This document shows, one piece after another, positions 24,486 through 32,941 of a stretch of DNA of 56,792 nt (positions are counted from its first letter, which is position 1; each line of letters begins with the position of its first letter). The position numbers and the translations under genes are program-made. Below the pieces are notes generated by a model that did no database searches, was not told the DNA's origin, and saw only the letters and a list, made by a program, of their open reading frames with translations. The stretch covers positions 1-56,792 of the forward strand of contig JBFKFZ010000018.1 in the NCBI GenBank assembly GCA_041633555.1, in the 5' to 3' direction. The DNA is from JAHEAO01 sp041633555 (GTDB lineage: Bacteria; Pseudomonadota; Alphaproteobacteria; Rhodobacterales; Rhodobacteraceae).

Positions 24486-25696
24486 CAGCCTTTAACCGAC
24501 CCGGCGGTCAGCCCTTTCGTCATGAAGCGTTCCAGCCCGAGGAAGATGACCATGATCGGCACGGTGGCGATCACGGAGCCTGCCATCAGGTGTTGACGCG
24601 GGATTTCAGAAGAGTTGAGCGAGGCGATGCCCCGCGTCAGCGTGAACTTTGAGGGGTCGTCGAGCAGCATGAAGGCCAGCAGGAATTCGTTCCAGGCGAT
24701 CATGAAGACATAGAGAGACACCGAGGCCATTGCGGGCAGCGACAGCGGCAGAGTGATCTTCCAGATCACCTTGAGCCGTGAAAGGCCGTCCATCAGCCCG
24801 GCCTCCTCAACCTCGGACGGCAAGCCGCGGAAATAGCCCTGCAGCATGTAAAGTGCGACCGGGATTGTTGTGACCGGATAGATCATGATGATGCCGCTCA
24901 GCGTGTTGCGCAGCCCGGTCATCGAGTAAGCGATGTAGATCGGCAGAGCGAGAACGATCATCGGCACCATGTAGATCAGGAGGATCGACCGCGAGAACGC
25001 CGCCCGACCGGAAAACCGCAGGCGCGCGACGGCATAGGCCCCGGGCACTGCGAATAGCAGTGTGATCAAGACAGTCAGGACCGAGATCAGGAAGGAATTC
25101 AGCAAGTACGTGCCGAAATTGAACTGGGTGAACAGCTCGTCATAAGACCGGAACAGCTCGGCGCCCTTGGACAGATCGATGGTGAAATCGAGCGGGTTCT
25201 GGATCAGCTCCGACTGGTTCTTCAGGCTGGTCAGGACCATCACGTAGAACGGGATCAGGACGATGGCCGAGAAGAAGATATAGCCGAAGCCGGTAAGAAA
25301 CTTGATCACCGCGGCTTCGAAGATGTGCCGGTTGTTGGCGCCAATATGCACGTCGTCCAGCATGATCCAGAGGCCGAGGGCCACAAAACCCGCGGTCGCG
25401 ACCGACCCCAGCAGCGCCGGAAACAGCGCCACGGTGCTGCCGATGGTCATCGGGCCGAAACCAAGAAGGCCGATGGCCGAGATCAGAACGGCCGCCGCGA
25501 CCGGTTTCCAGGTCGATCCGGGCAGGCAGGCAAAGCCCGCCGCCGCACCCCAGACCACGGAACCCAGCAGACTGGGTCGGAAGGCGTCACCGGTCGCGAA
25601 ACTCATCGCGATGGCGACGGTCGTGGCGATGATAAAGGTCCATAGCACACCGATGACCGGTGCCGAGACATATCCCATGCGTGCAAAATTCATCAT
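24485..25696 (-). CDS. MalG-like sugar ABC permease with extra N-terminal membrane region
   Basis: The 403-residue protein is a binding-protein-dependent permease of the MalG/UgpE type. The EAA loop, which contacts the ATPase, is at EVEEAGLMDGLSRLKVIWKI. MalG proteins are usually about 280 residues. Here about 125 extra N-terminal residues form three or four additional membrane helices (VIGVLWTFIIATTVAIAMSF, PVAAAVLISAIGLLGFG, ALLGSVATAGFVALGLWIML) before the usual first helix (FIFFSA-type region, IVLIPFYVMVLTSLKNQ). ATG at 25694-25696 directly follows the stop codon of the MalF-like gene, with GGAGG eight bases upstream. Confidence 0.9.
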   Translation of the reverse strand: MMNFARMGYVSAPVIGVLWTFIIATTVAIAMSFATGDAFRPSLLGSVVWGAAAGFACLPGSTWKPVAAAVLISAIGLLGFGPMTIGSTVALFPALLGSVATAGFVALGLWIMLDDVHIGANNRHIFEAAVIKFLTGFGYIFFSAIVLIPFYVMVLTSLKNQSELIQNPLDFTIDLSKGAELFRSYDELFTQFNFGTYLLNSFLISVLTVLITLLFAVPGAYAVARLRFSGRAAFSRSILLIYMVPMIVLALPIYIAYSMTGLRNTLSGIIMIYPVTTIPVALYMLQGYFRGLPSEVEEAGLMDGLSRLKVIWKITLPLSLPAMASVSLYVFMIAWNEFLLAFMLLDDPSKFTLTRGIASLNSSEIPRQHLMAGSVIATVPIMVIFLGLERFMTKGLTAGSVKG

Positions 25697-26941
25697 CTAG
25701 AGGCCCTCCTCTTGGCTCATGAAGCGGAAGAAGAACACCGAGAACAGGATGAGGCAGGCGAAGATGACCACCGCCACCGCCGCCCCAGCCCCGATATTGG
25801 AGATCGCAAAAGCCTGTTCATAGACGTTTACGGTCAGCGTCCGGGTGCCGGCATTGCCGCCTGTCAGCAGGAAGATGTCGTCGAATTTGTTGAAAGTCCA
25901 GATGAAGCGCAAGAGGAACAGGACCGACAGGATCCCCAGAAGCTGCGGCACCGAAAGATACCAGAACTGCTGGAACGGCGAGGCGCCATCCATGTCCGCG
26001 GCCTCGTACATGTCGCTGTCAATCGACTGCATCCGCGCGAGGATGAACAGGAACGAGAGCGGGAAATAGCGCCAGATCTCGAACACCGTGACCATGATCA
26101 GGGCAAGCGGACGCTGGCCGAAGAAGTTGATCGACTGCTGGGTCACGCCCATCTGGATCAAGAGGGCATTGGCGCTGCCGGAAAACGGATCAAAGAGCAG
26201 GATCCAGGCAAAGGCAACGGCGATGATCGGCGAGACATAGGGAAAGAGGTAAAGCCCGCGCAGGATGCCCTGGCCCCTGAAGGATTTGTTGAGCAGCAGG
26301 GCCGCGAAGAGCCCGAAGAGCAATGCGCCCACGGTGCCGAAGACGGTATAGAAGAGTGTGGTCCACAGGACCGCCCAGAACTCCTTTCCGTCAAAGACCC
26401 GGGCAAAGTTGTCAAGCGTGAAGTTGGCGTTGGCCAGCACGTTCGAGGCCGTTCCTGAAACCGCCGCCTCGCTGTCCTGAGGCCGCGTACCGCCGTCCAG
26501 ATATGCCTGGCCGACCGTTACCGGCAGGGTCAACTCCTCGCGAAATCCGCCTTCCCAGTCGCCGAGATCACATGACAGGGCCTGCCCGTCGAGCGTGCAG
26601 CGCGGATCGAGGGTGGTGACCGTCAGGCCATCTGGAACAGTGTCCTCAAAGGTAACGTTGCGGATCGGCTTGTCCTGCGACGAGTTTCGCAGGCGATAGC
26701 GGATGGTCGCCTCGCCCCCGACCGCCTCGGCATCCCCGCGCAGATCCTCGCGCAGCACCACTTCGGGTGGCCGAAGGTCGGCCAGCGATACCGGCTTGAA
26801 ACTGATCCAGAAGATCGCGAGCAGGGGCAGAATCACGACCATGGCCACGGCAATGATCGTCGGCATCAACAGGCCCCATGCCAGCCGCGCCTCAAGGCGC
26901 GCCAAGGGTCCCCTGCCTTTGGGAGGAACTGCGTCGGTCAT
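25697..26941 (-). CDS. MalF-like sugar ABC permease with beta-sandwich insert
   Basis: This 414-residue inner-membrane permease pairs with the MalG-like protein. Helix 1 (residues about 22-48) is followed by a periplasmic insert of about 110 residues (60-170) resembling a DUF11-like beta-sandwich: RYRLRNSSQDKPIRNVTFED, then TVPDGLTVTTLDPRCTLDG. C115 and C124 in the insert could form a disulfide. The core permease follows (LWTTLFYTVFGTVGALLFGL; EAADMDGASPFQQFWYLSVP is the EAA-like loop; LTVNVYEQAF near the end). E. coli MalF also has a large periplasmic loop at a similar place, but of a different sequence. It lies between the binding-protein gene and malG-like gene. Confidence 0.9.
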   Translation of the reverse strand: MTDAVPPKGRGPLARLEARLAWGLLMPTIIAVAMVVILPLLAIFWISFKPVSLADLRPPEVVLREDLRGDAEAVGGEATIRYRLRNSSQDKPIRNVTFEDTVPDGLTVTTLDPRCTLDGQALSCDLGDWEGGFREELTLPVTVGQAYLDGGTRPQDSEAAVSGTASNVLANANFTLDNFARVFDGKEFWAVLWTTLFYTVFGTVGALLFGLFAALLLNKSFRGQGILRGLYLFPYVSPIIAVAFAWILLFDPFSGSANALLIQMGVTQQSINFFGQRPLALIMVTVFEIWRYFPLSFLFILARMQSIDSDMYEAADMDGASPFQQFWYLSVPQLLGILSVLFLLRFIWTFNKFDDIFLLTGGNAGTRTLTVNVYEQAFAISNIGAGAAVAVVIFACLILFSVFFFRFMSQEEGL

Positions 26942-26974
26942 GACAATCCAGGCTCCGGTAGGAATGCAATTGGA

Positions 26975-26997
26975 CGGGGCGGCTGCGCGCCGCCCCG
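26975..26997 (-). other. GC-rich hairpin 16 bases after the sugar-binding-protein gene
   Basis: CGGGGCGGC and GCCGCCCCG form a perfect 9-bp stem with a 5-base loop between the binding-protein gene and the MalF-like gene. No T-run follows, so it is more likely an mRNA-stabilising or partial attenuating structure than a terminator. The same two 9-base arms recur at 39813-39838 in the inositol operon, in the same relative place. Confidence 0.6.
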
Positions 26998-27013
26998 CTT
27001 TGAAGAGGGCCGC

Positions 27014-28366
27014 TTACTCGATTGCAGCGATCGCTTCATTCAGCGCGGCAACAGTGGCGGCAGCGTCGCGTGCACCGTCAATGTATTCGCGCACCAGGCG
27101 ATTGAAGACCTGGCTGTTTACGATCTTCGATGCAGTCGCCAATTGGCCGTCGGCCACGCCCCAGCGCTGCGCCACATCAAGCCCGCCGACGATCTCGTCA
27201 ATCATCGCCTGGTCATAGAGGTCGGCCATCGGCGCTTTGCGGTCCACGCCGACCTCGAGACTGGCCCAGAGCTCGGAGAACTTGGCAGGCTCCTCGACGG
27301 TGCCGCGACGCACCGGGAATTTGCCCTCAGGCGCAATCGAAAGCGTCTGACCATAGCCCTCGTTCATGGAATATTCGACAAACTCCATGGCCGCGTCGGT
27401 TTGCGCATCAGACGTGACGCCGAAGTAGCGGATATCACCCCAAGCAGCGCCGCCCGGATTAGACGGCCCCGAGAAGTTGGTCACGATGCCGGTCGCTGCC
27501 GCCAGATCGCGACTTTGCGGATCATCGTTGATCGTCGGTGGGTTACTGTCACGCAGGCCGGCCAGTTCGTCGAGGATGAAGGGCGACCAGATGATCATCG
27601 CCGCATTGCCCGAGAAGTAGAGCGCGCGAGCTTGGTCCCAGTAGAGCTCTCCCGGGGGCGAGGCTTCTGCAAGCGCCTTGTAGAAATCCAGAACCTCGAT
27701 CGTCGCGGCCTCATCCAGCGGCTGAATGCCATCCGGGCCGACCGGGGAAACGCCGTTGGCAAGGAACACATGCTCCAGCACCTGGCTCATGAAGGGCTCG
27801 TCGACCTTGGTCGCCGCGACGAAACCGTACATCTCCGGTGGATTGTGCAGTTTCTCGATCGCGGCCAGAACGTTGGCATAGGTTGTCGGCGGCTCCAGCC
27901 CCGCTTCGCTGAACTTGTCAGCGCGGTAGATGATCATTTGCGTCCAGCCATCGACCGGAACCGAGGCATAGCCATCGGGAGTCGCCGCCATGGCAAGGGC
28001 GCCGGGCGCGAAAGTGTCGGCACCGAGGTTCTCGATCAGGTCGGTCGCTGCATCACCGTCGAGGATGCCGGCCTCCACCCAAGGCAGGGCATATTGAAGC
28101 GGATGATAGATCAAGTCCGGCAAGTCGCCTGCGGCATAGGCTGCGGTAGAGCGCGTTCCCAGATCTCCTTCCGAAACCGGAATGACCTCGACCGTATGAC
28201 CGGTAGCGGCGGCGAAGTCGGCAGCCATCTGTTCCTGGCGGGCCAGGCGTTCGGGTTGCTCTTCGGTCGTCCAGAAGCGCAGGTCATCGGCGCTCACCGC
28301 CAGCGATGACAGCAAAAGTGCGGTCGCCGCACCCGAAAGCATCTTGGATTTGGTCGTCAGATTCAT
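27014..28366 (-). CDS. extracellular solute-binding protein (sugar ABC transporter, family 1)
   Basis: This 450-residue periplasmic protein captures the substrate for the transporter encoded downstream. The signal peptide (MNLTTKSKMLSGAATALLLS, then SLAVSA) is followed by the mature start DDLRFWTTEEQPERLARQEQ. Family 1 features include YAAGDLPDLIYHPL, YASVPVDGWTQMIIYRADKF and GNAAMIIWSPF. ATG at 28364-28366 has GGAGG seven bases upstream; the longer frame has no such site. It lies 34 bases after the lacI-type gene. The substrate is unknown, but the glycoside hydrolase in the same operon suggests an alpha-glycoside. Confidence 0.92.
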   Translation of the reverse strand: MNLTTKSKMLSGAATALLLSSLAVSADDLRFWTTEEQPERLARQEQMAADFAAATGHTVEVIPVSEGDLGTRSTAAYAAGDLPDLIYHPLQYALPWVEAGILDGDAATDLIENLGADTFAPGALAMAATPDGYASVPVDGWTQMIIYRADKFSEAGLEPPTTYANVLAAIEKLHNPPEMYGFVAATKVDEPFMSQVLEHVFLANGVSPVGPDGIQPLDEAATIEVLDFYKALAEASPPGELYWDQARALYFSGNAAMIIWSPFILDELAGLRDSNPPTINDDPQSRDLAAATGIVTNFSGPSNPGGAAWGDIRYFGVTSDAQTDAAMEFVEYSMNEGYGQTLSIAPEGKFPVRRGTVEEPAKFSELWASLEVGVDRKAPMADLYDQAMIDEIVGGLDVAQRWGVADGQLATASKIVNSQVFNRLVREYIDGARDAAATVAALNEAIAAIE

Positions 28367-28400
28367 ACTTTTTCCTCCCGTTGAATCCTGGTTGTTCGTC

Positions 28401-29501
28401 TCAGAGTGTTCGCGCAACCTGCTCTGCCAGTTGCGCGGACGTTCGGTTGGGCCGTCCTGCGGACCCTCGGTCCCGGAACGTGGCGGGAACCAGTTCGCGC
28501 AGCGTTTCGAGATCCTCGCCGCCGATTCTGCGGATCAAGAGGGCGCTCAGCCTGCGGCCCGAGGCCGTGTGATCCACTGCGAAAGTCGTTAACTGCGGTT
28601 TCAGGTGGGTGCCCTCCTGGATGCCATCATAGCCGACGACCGACAGGTCGGAGCCGATCGAAAGTTGCAGCTCCGCTGCCGTACGGTAGACACCGAGGGC
28701 CGCCATGTCCACGCCGCAGACAATGGCGGTCGGAGGGCTGGCCGTCGTCATGATCGCCCGGCTCGCGACTGCCCCGGCCTCGGCCGTCACCGCATCCAGC
28801 CGCAAATGCGCGGGGTCGGGCACCAGTCCGATCTCGGCCATGCCGTCCAGAAAACCCTGCAGGCGCAGCGGCCCGTAATTGTAATGCATGCCGCCATTGA
28901 TGAAGCCGATCTTGCGATGGCCGAGCTGTGCAAGGTGGCGCACCGCGTCTCGCATGGCGTCCTCGCCCAGCACGTCATGCCACGCGCAGCCGACCGGATC
29001 GGGGCTGCGTCCGAACAGCACGAACGGGACATCAGCCTCGCGAAGTAGCGCGATGCGGGGATCGTTAAGCATGGTCCGGGCCAGAATGAACCCGTCTGCC
29101 TTGCGGTCTCGGATCATCGTCCGGATGGTTTCGATCGTGGCCTCCGGGCTGTCGGCCGATGCGATCGTCAGGGTCCAGCCCTCGGCGCTGGCGCCCTGCG
29201 AAATGCCGGCAAGGAACTCTGCCAGAAACGGCCGATAGGCGTCGTGGTCGGCCTGCTGGATGACAAGACCCAGCGACCTCGAGCGGCCGGTGCGGATCGC
29301 CTGCGCCGAACTCAGCGGGCGGTAACCCATCTGTTCGGACATGCGGCGGACACGCAACCGGGTGCTTTCGGAAATATCCGAGTAGTTGTTCAGAGCGCGC
29401 GACACGGTAGACTTGGTCAGCCCGAGCGCCTCGGAAACATCGGAAATTGTCACCCTCAAGTGAACGCTCGCTTCATGCTTCTGGTCCGTTCGATTGATCA
29501 T
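28401..29501 (-). CDS. LacI family transcriptional regulator of the sugar operon
   Basis: The 366-residue repressor has an N-terminal helix-turn-helix and hinge (VTISDVSEALGLTKSTVSRA, ALNNYSDISESTRLRV) and a periplasmic-binding-protein-like ligand domain (LGLVIQQADHDAYRPFLAEF; VGYDGIQEGTHLKPQLTTFA). It is the first gene of the operon that continues with the binding protein, permeases, hydrolase and ATPase. A perfect palindrome at 29530-29545, 29 bases before its start, is its probable operator, so it should repress itself and the whole operon until the imported sugar appears. ATG at 29501 follows AAGGG. Confidence 0.92.
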   Translation of the reverse strand: MINRTDQKHEASVHLRVTISDVSEALGLTKSTVSRALNNYSDISESTRLRVRRMSEQMGYRPLSSAQAIRTGRSRSLGLVIQQADHDAYRPFLAEFLAGISQGASAEGWTLTIASADSPEATIETIRTMIRDRKADGFILARTMLNDPRIALLREADVPFVLFGRSPDPVGCAWHDVLGEDAMRDAVRHLAQLGHRKIGFINGGMHYNYGPLRLQGFLDGMAEIGLVPDPAHLRLDAVTAEAGAVASRAIMTTASPPTAIVCGVDMAALGVYRTAAELQLSIGSDLSVVGYDGIQEGTHLKPQLTTFAVDHTASGRRLSALLIRRIGGEDLETLRELVPATFRDRGSAGRPNRTSAQLAEQVARTL

Positions 29502-29844
29502 TTTAGCCCTTCACGAATCAAACTGACTACCGAAACCGGTTTCGGCAAGAAGTTTCGCCGGAGGAATTTTTCCAGTGCTATCTTCACGTTAGACCGGTGC
29601 GACCGGATTCTTCAAATTTGGATAAGAGGCCAGGTCGGGTTGACTGTCGGGGTTGGTAGCATCCGCCAGGTCTGAGACGAGGATCGGTACAGGCCGGATC
29701 CGGCCGCGAAACTTGCTGGCGTAACGCGACAGTGGCGCGGCTCGAGTTATCGCCTTGCGCGCTGGTGAAAGCCGGTTGCCGCTCACTGCCCCGGTATTGT
29801 CACGGGGGTCGTTCAGGGCGGATTGGCTGTTGGAATTCCAACCC
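29502..29844. other. intergenic region without a supported gene
   Basis: This 343-base gap separates the LacI-type gene from the end of iolB. It contains the operator palindrome at 29530-29545 and presumably the operon promoter. The rest (about 29590-29840) holds only short open frames without ribosome-binding sites or recognisable protein sequence. I see no terminator for the inositol operon and no mobile-element ends. Confidence 0.6.
29530..29545. promoter_or_regulatory. LacI-type operator, perfect palindrome
   Basis: CCGAAACCGGTTTCGG is a perfect 16-base palindrome with the central CG typical of LacI-family operators. It lies just upstream of the LacI-type gene at 28401-29501. I found no second copy in the window. 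Confidence 0.75.
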
Positions 29845-30651
29845 TCAGGCGTCTCGCTTCATGATCCATTCGACTTCGGGGGCGGGGACGAAGCGCCAAT
29901 TGCGGCGGGGGCCGGCCATGACGTTGAGGTAGTACATCTCGAAGCCGTAGGGCGCGCCACAGGGATGGTGGCCGCGGGGGACGAGGACGACGTCGCCGTC
30001 CTTGACCGCCATGGTCTCGTCCAGGCCGCCGTCATCGGTATAGACGCGCTGGATGCCGAAGCCCGAGGAGGGGTTCAGGCGGTGGTAGTAGGTTTCCTCG
30101 AGATAGGTGATGCGCGGATAGTCGTCCTCGTCGTGGCGGTGGCTGGGATAAGAGGACCAGTGGCCGGCCGGCGTGAAGACTTCGGTCACCAGCAGGCTGT
30201 CGGCGCAATCCTCGTTCTCCATGGCAATATTGTTGATGTGGCGGGTGTTGGTGCCCGTGCCGCGTGCCGTGAGGCTGATCCCGTCCGGTCCGATCCGCCG
30301 CGGCCCGTGCCCGCCCCTTCCGGGCGCCGAGCAGACCGCGAGCACGCAGTCGGTTGTCGCCTCCGCCTGCCAGTCGCTGCCGCCCGGCAAATAGAGGCAA
30401 TGCGGCGGCGTCTTTTCAAACACATCCATCCGGTCGCCCAGCACGCCCCAGTCCTGCCCCGCCCCTTGGATCCGCGCCTTGCCTTCGACCATGACGAGGA
30501 TCACCTCGCGGTTGCCGGTCGCCTCGGCGGCCCTGTCGCCCGCGCGCAGCCGGTAGAGCGAAAAACCGACATAGCGCCAGCCCGCCGACTGCGGCGTAAT
30601 CTGGTGCACCTTGCCACGGGAACCGAAGGGCTTTCTGAGGAGATCCGGCAC
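29845..30651 (-). CDS. iolB: 5-deoxy-glucuronate isomerase IolB
   Basis: IolB converts 5-deoxy-D-glucuronate to 2-deoxy-5-keto-D-gluconate in myo-inositol breakdown. The protein is 268 residues, a bicupin with family stretches VGFSLYRLRAGD, GTGTNTRHINNI, FTPAGHWSSYPSHRHDED (metal-binding histidines) and EETYYHRLNPSSGFGIQRVY. GTG at 30649-30651 is the start: AAGGA lies seven bases upstream and no ATG fits; a longer open frame upstream is an accidental read-through of the dioxygenase gene. It is the last gene of the inositol operon. iolA, for the final step, is not in the window. Confidence 0.93.
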   Translation of the reverse strand: MPDLLRKPFGSRGKVHQITPQSAGWRYVGFSLYRLRAGDRAAEATGNREVILVMVEGKARIQGAGQDWGVLGDRMDVFEKTPPHCLYLPGGSDWQAEATTDCVLAVCSAPGRGGHGPRRIGPDGISLTARGTGTNTRHINNIAMENEDCADSLLVTEVFTPAGHWSSYPSHRHDEDDYPRITYLEETYYHRLNPSSGFGIQRVYTDDGGLDETMAVKDGDVVLVPRGHHPCGAPYGFEMYYLNVMAGPRRNWRFVPAPEVEWIMKRDA

Positions 30652-30668
30652 TGATCTTTCCTTCCGCG

Positions 30669-31832
30669 TCAGGGCTTGCGGCGCTTGGTCTGCGCGTCGA
30701 GAGCGGCGCAGAACTGCGCCGGGCTCATGCCCTCGGCCAGCGCCCGGTGGACGAGGGCGGCCTGGGTTTCGGGAACTAGACCGCCGATCGGCGGGTCGCT
30801 GTCGAGGTTGGTCGGAAAGGAGTAGCCCTCGGCGCACGCGGCGATCGCGGCGGCGGTCTGGCGGCCGTCGAGCGCGCCGCTTGCCTGCAGCGCCTGCAAG
30901 ACCGGATAGAGTCTGCGGCACATGCCGTCGCGGTCGACCGCTTCTGTCGCCCGGCCGAGGGCCGAGGAAATCTGCAACAGGTTGGCCATGCGCTGAATGT
31001 CGGCGCTGCGGTTCTCGCCGGCGGCATGAAACAGCGCCGGACTGAAGAACACCGCGTCGCCCTTGGCCAGCGGCAGCTGGATGCAGCGCTCCTCGAACAG
31101 GCTGGCGAAGTCGGCGTGGCGATAGGCAAGGTAGCCGGGCCGAAACAGTTGCGAGAATGGCAAGAGCTTCGTCGGCCCGCTTTCGACCGGCATGTCGCAA
31201 TGCGCGACCGCCCCCTGCAGGGTCATCACCGGCGACAGGTCGTGGACATGCGCCGGGAAGCGCAGGGCCATATCCTCGCTCTGAAAGCCCAAATGGTAGT
31301 CCCGGTGTGCGGTCTGGGCCTTGCCGCCGGGGCGGACGAGATTTATTTGCGCCGTCATCTGGTAGCCCGGTCCGAGCCAGGCCTCGCAGACCGCGGCGAT
31401 CGCGTCATTGCCGAAATAGAGGGCGAAGGTCTCGGGATCACGGTCGCAGAGCTTCTGCAGCGCGTTCCAAATCCGGTCATTCGCACCGGCCGCGGCGAAG
31501 TGATCCGCCCCGCCGCCGCGTTCGCGCTCGGCCTCGATGATCGCATCATAAACCCGTGTCGCGGCGTCGATCGACGCGGTATCTGCATAGGCCCCGCGCA
31601 GGACCAGGACTCCCGAGGACTGCCCCAGAACCGTGGCCCATTCGCCCAGCAAGGCCTGCCGCGCCGCCGGATCGGCCTGCGTTCGGCCAAGCCCGGCGAT
31701 ATCGTAGATCGGCACGTTCTTCTCGATCGCCGAGGCCCGCGGCACCGCAGACGCGGCAAGCTTCCGGTCGATCAGCCGGGTGAAGGCGTCGAGATCGCAA
31801 TCGGACGGCTCGAAATAGACCTGGTCCTTCAT
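30669..31832 (-). CDS. phytanoyl-CoA dioxygenase (PhyH) family Fe(II)/2-oxoglutarate oxygenase
   Basis: The 387-residue protein is a PhyH-type non-heme iron, 2-oxoglutarate-dependent oxygenase. The iron site is visible as H176 and D178 (TAHRDYHLGFQ) and H269 (PALFHAAGENRS), with R281 (QRMANLLQISS) placed to bind 2-oxoglutarate. No signal peptide is seen. It sits inside the inositol operon: its ATG overlaps the stop of the small membrane-protein gene (ATGA), and iolB follows 17 bases later. Its substrate is not part of the standard iol pathway. An inositol derivative such as an O-methyl inositol is a reasonable inference from context, but nothing in the sequence proves it. Confidence 0.87.
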   Translation of the reverse strand: MKDQVYFEPSDCDLDAFTRLIDRKLAASAVPRASAIEKNVPIYDIAGLGRTQADPAARQALLGEWATVLGQSSGVLVLRGAYADTASIDAATRVYDAIIEAERERGGGADHFAAAGANDRIWNALQKLCDRDPETFALYFGNDAIAAVCEAWLGPGYQMTAQINLVRPGGKAQTAHRDYHLGFQSEDMALRFPAHVHDLSPVMTLQGAVAHCDMPVESGPTKLLPFSQLFRPGYLAYRHADFASLFEERCIQLPLAKGDAVFFSPALFHAAGENRSADIQRMANLLQISSALGRATEAVDRDGMCRRLYPVLQALQASGALDGRQTAAAIAACAEGYSFPTNLDSDPPIGGLVPETQAALVHRALAEGMSPAQFCAALDAQTKRRKP

Positions 31833-32032
31833 TCCTTGTCCTCCTCCGGCTGCGGTGTCCATGTCACGAAGAACTCGTAGGCGCACCAGCCGGCCACGCC
31901 GCCGAACAGGATCGCCCAGCCGACGCTCCCGGTCACAAGTTCGAAGAGCGCCCAGCCCCCGGCCAAGCCGACTGTCGCGGCCCGCCGCCAGAGCGGGTTG
32001 AAGAATGGATGCCGGACGTCGATCAGTTTCAT
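31829..32032 (-). CDS. small two-helix membrane protein, 67 residues (DUF3329-like)
   Basis: The product starts MKLIDVRHPFFNPLWRRAAT, followed by two closely spaced membrane helices (VGLAGGWALFELVTG and WAILFGGVAGWCAYEFFV) and an acidic tail. The pattern resembles small DUF3329-type proteins of Rhodobacterales, an assignment I hold loosely. It is coupled by overlap to the downstream PhyH gene and lies 3 bases after iolE, so it is clearly translated with the inositol operon. Function unknown. Confidence 0.75.
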   Translation of the reverse strand: MKLIDVRHPFFNPLWRRAATVGLAGGWALFELVTGSVGWAILFGGVAGWCAYEFFVTWTPQPEEDKE

Positions 32033-32035
32033 GGT

Positions 32036-32941
32036 TCAGCCTTCGATGCCCAGTCCCGACCTGCCGCAGATGGTCAGGATATGCTCGTAACCGATCTTCG
32101 CATAGTCGTAGGGCGGCGCCTTGGCGGGGTCCTGTTCGGCCTCGACCACGATCCAGCCGGAATAGTCCATCGCCTTCAGCCGGTCGGTCACGGCCTGGAA
32201 ATCGATGCAGCCCTCCGGATCGCCCGGCACGGTGAAGGCCCCGCCCGCCACCGCGTCGAGGAAACTGCCATCCTCCGCCCGGATCCGGTCGATCACCGGC
32301 TGGCGCACATCCTTGAAATGCACGTGGTGCACCCGGTCGCCCCACCTGTCGAGAACCGCCAGCGGACCGGCGCCGGCGAAATGCAGATGGCCGGTATCGT
32401 AAAGCAGCGTCAGCGCCGGGTCCGAGCCCTGCATCAGCCAGTCGATATCCTCGGCATCCTCGATCATCGAGCCCATATGGTGGTGATAGCTGAGCACCAC
32501 GCCCTGGTCCGTGGACCATCTTGCCAGTTCCGACAGCTTCGCGGCATAGGCCGTGACCGCGTCGCGGCCGAGCCTGGGGCGCTGGCTGACCGGCGTGGCG
32601 ATCTGGCCCTGCACGGTGTTGGAACATTCGGCATAGACGATGCAGGGCGCGCCGAGGGCGGCGAACTGCGCGACCTGGCCGCGGATCGCCTCGCGTTCGG
32701 TCGCGACATCGTTGACCATCAGGTTGCCCGAACACCAGCCGCCGCAAAGTGCCACGCCATAGCGGTCGAGATAGGCGCGCAGACCTTCGGTATCGGCCGG
32801 CATGCGGCGGCCGCGCTCGACGCCCTGATAGCCGATGCGGGCCGCATCCTGCATCGCGCCCTCGGTCGTGTAGGCGGCGGTCAGCTCGGGCAGGTCGTCA
32901 TTCTGCCAGGCGATCAGGGAAATGCCGATCCTGACGGCCAT
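32036..32941 (-). CDS. iolE: myo-inosose-2 dehydratase IolE
   Basis: IolE dehydrates 2-keto-myo-inositol to the trihydroxycyclohexane dione. This 301-residue protein is an AP-endonuclease-type TIM barrel. It opens RIGISLIAWQNDDLPELTAA and carries the family stretches GYQGVERGRRMP, LCGGWCSGNLM, YHHHMGSMIE, LLYDTGHLHFAGA and VHFKDVRQPV, whose histidines, glutamates and aspartates bind the metal. ATG at 32939-32941 overlaps the iolD stop (TGATG). Reading of length, motifs and operon position all agree. Confidence 0.95.
   Translation of the reverse strand: MAVRIGISLIAWQNDDLPELTAAYTTEGAMQDAARIGYQGVERGRRMPADTEGLRAYLDRYGVALCGGWCSGNLMVNDVATEREAIRGQVAQFAALGAPCIVYAECSNTVQGQIATPVSQRPRLGRDAVTAYAAKLSELARWSTDQGVVLSYHHHMGSMIEDAEDIDWLMQGSDPALTLLYDTGHLHFAGAGPLAVLDRWGDRVHHVHFKDVRQPVIDRIRAEDGSFLDAVAGGAFTVPGDPEGCIDFQAVTDRLKAMDYSGWIVVEAEQDPAKAPPYDYAKIGYEHILTICGRSGLGIEG

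Noticed and set aside
29589..29786. A 65-codon minus-strand frame in the gap before iolB
   Set aside because: It has no ribosome-binding site, no recognisable sequence and unconvincing codon use. I treat the region as non-coding.
30652..32747. Long minus-strand frame upstream of the PhyH coding region, suggesting a 692-residue protein
   Set aside because: Everything before the ATG at 31832 lies in the wrong frame of iolE and the small membrane-protein gene and reads as low-complexity arginine-rich sequence. The PhyH family begins at MKDQVYF.
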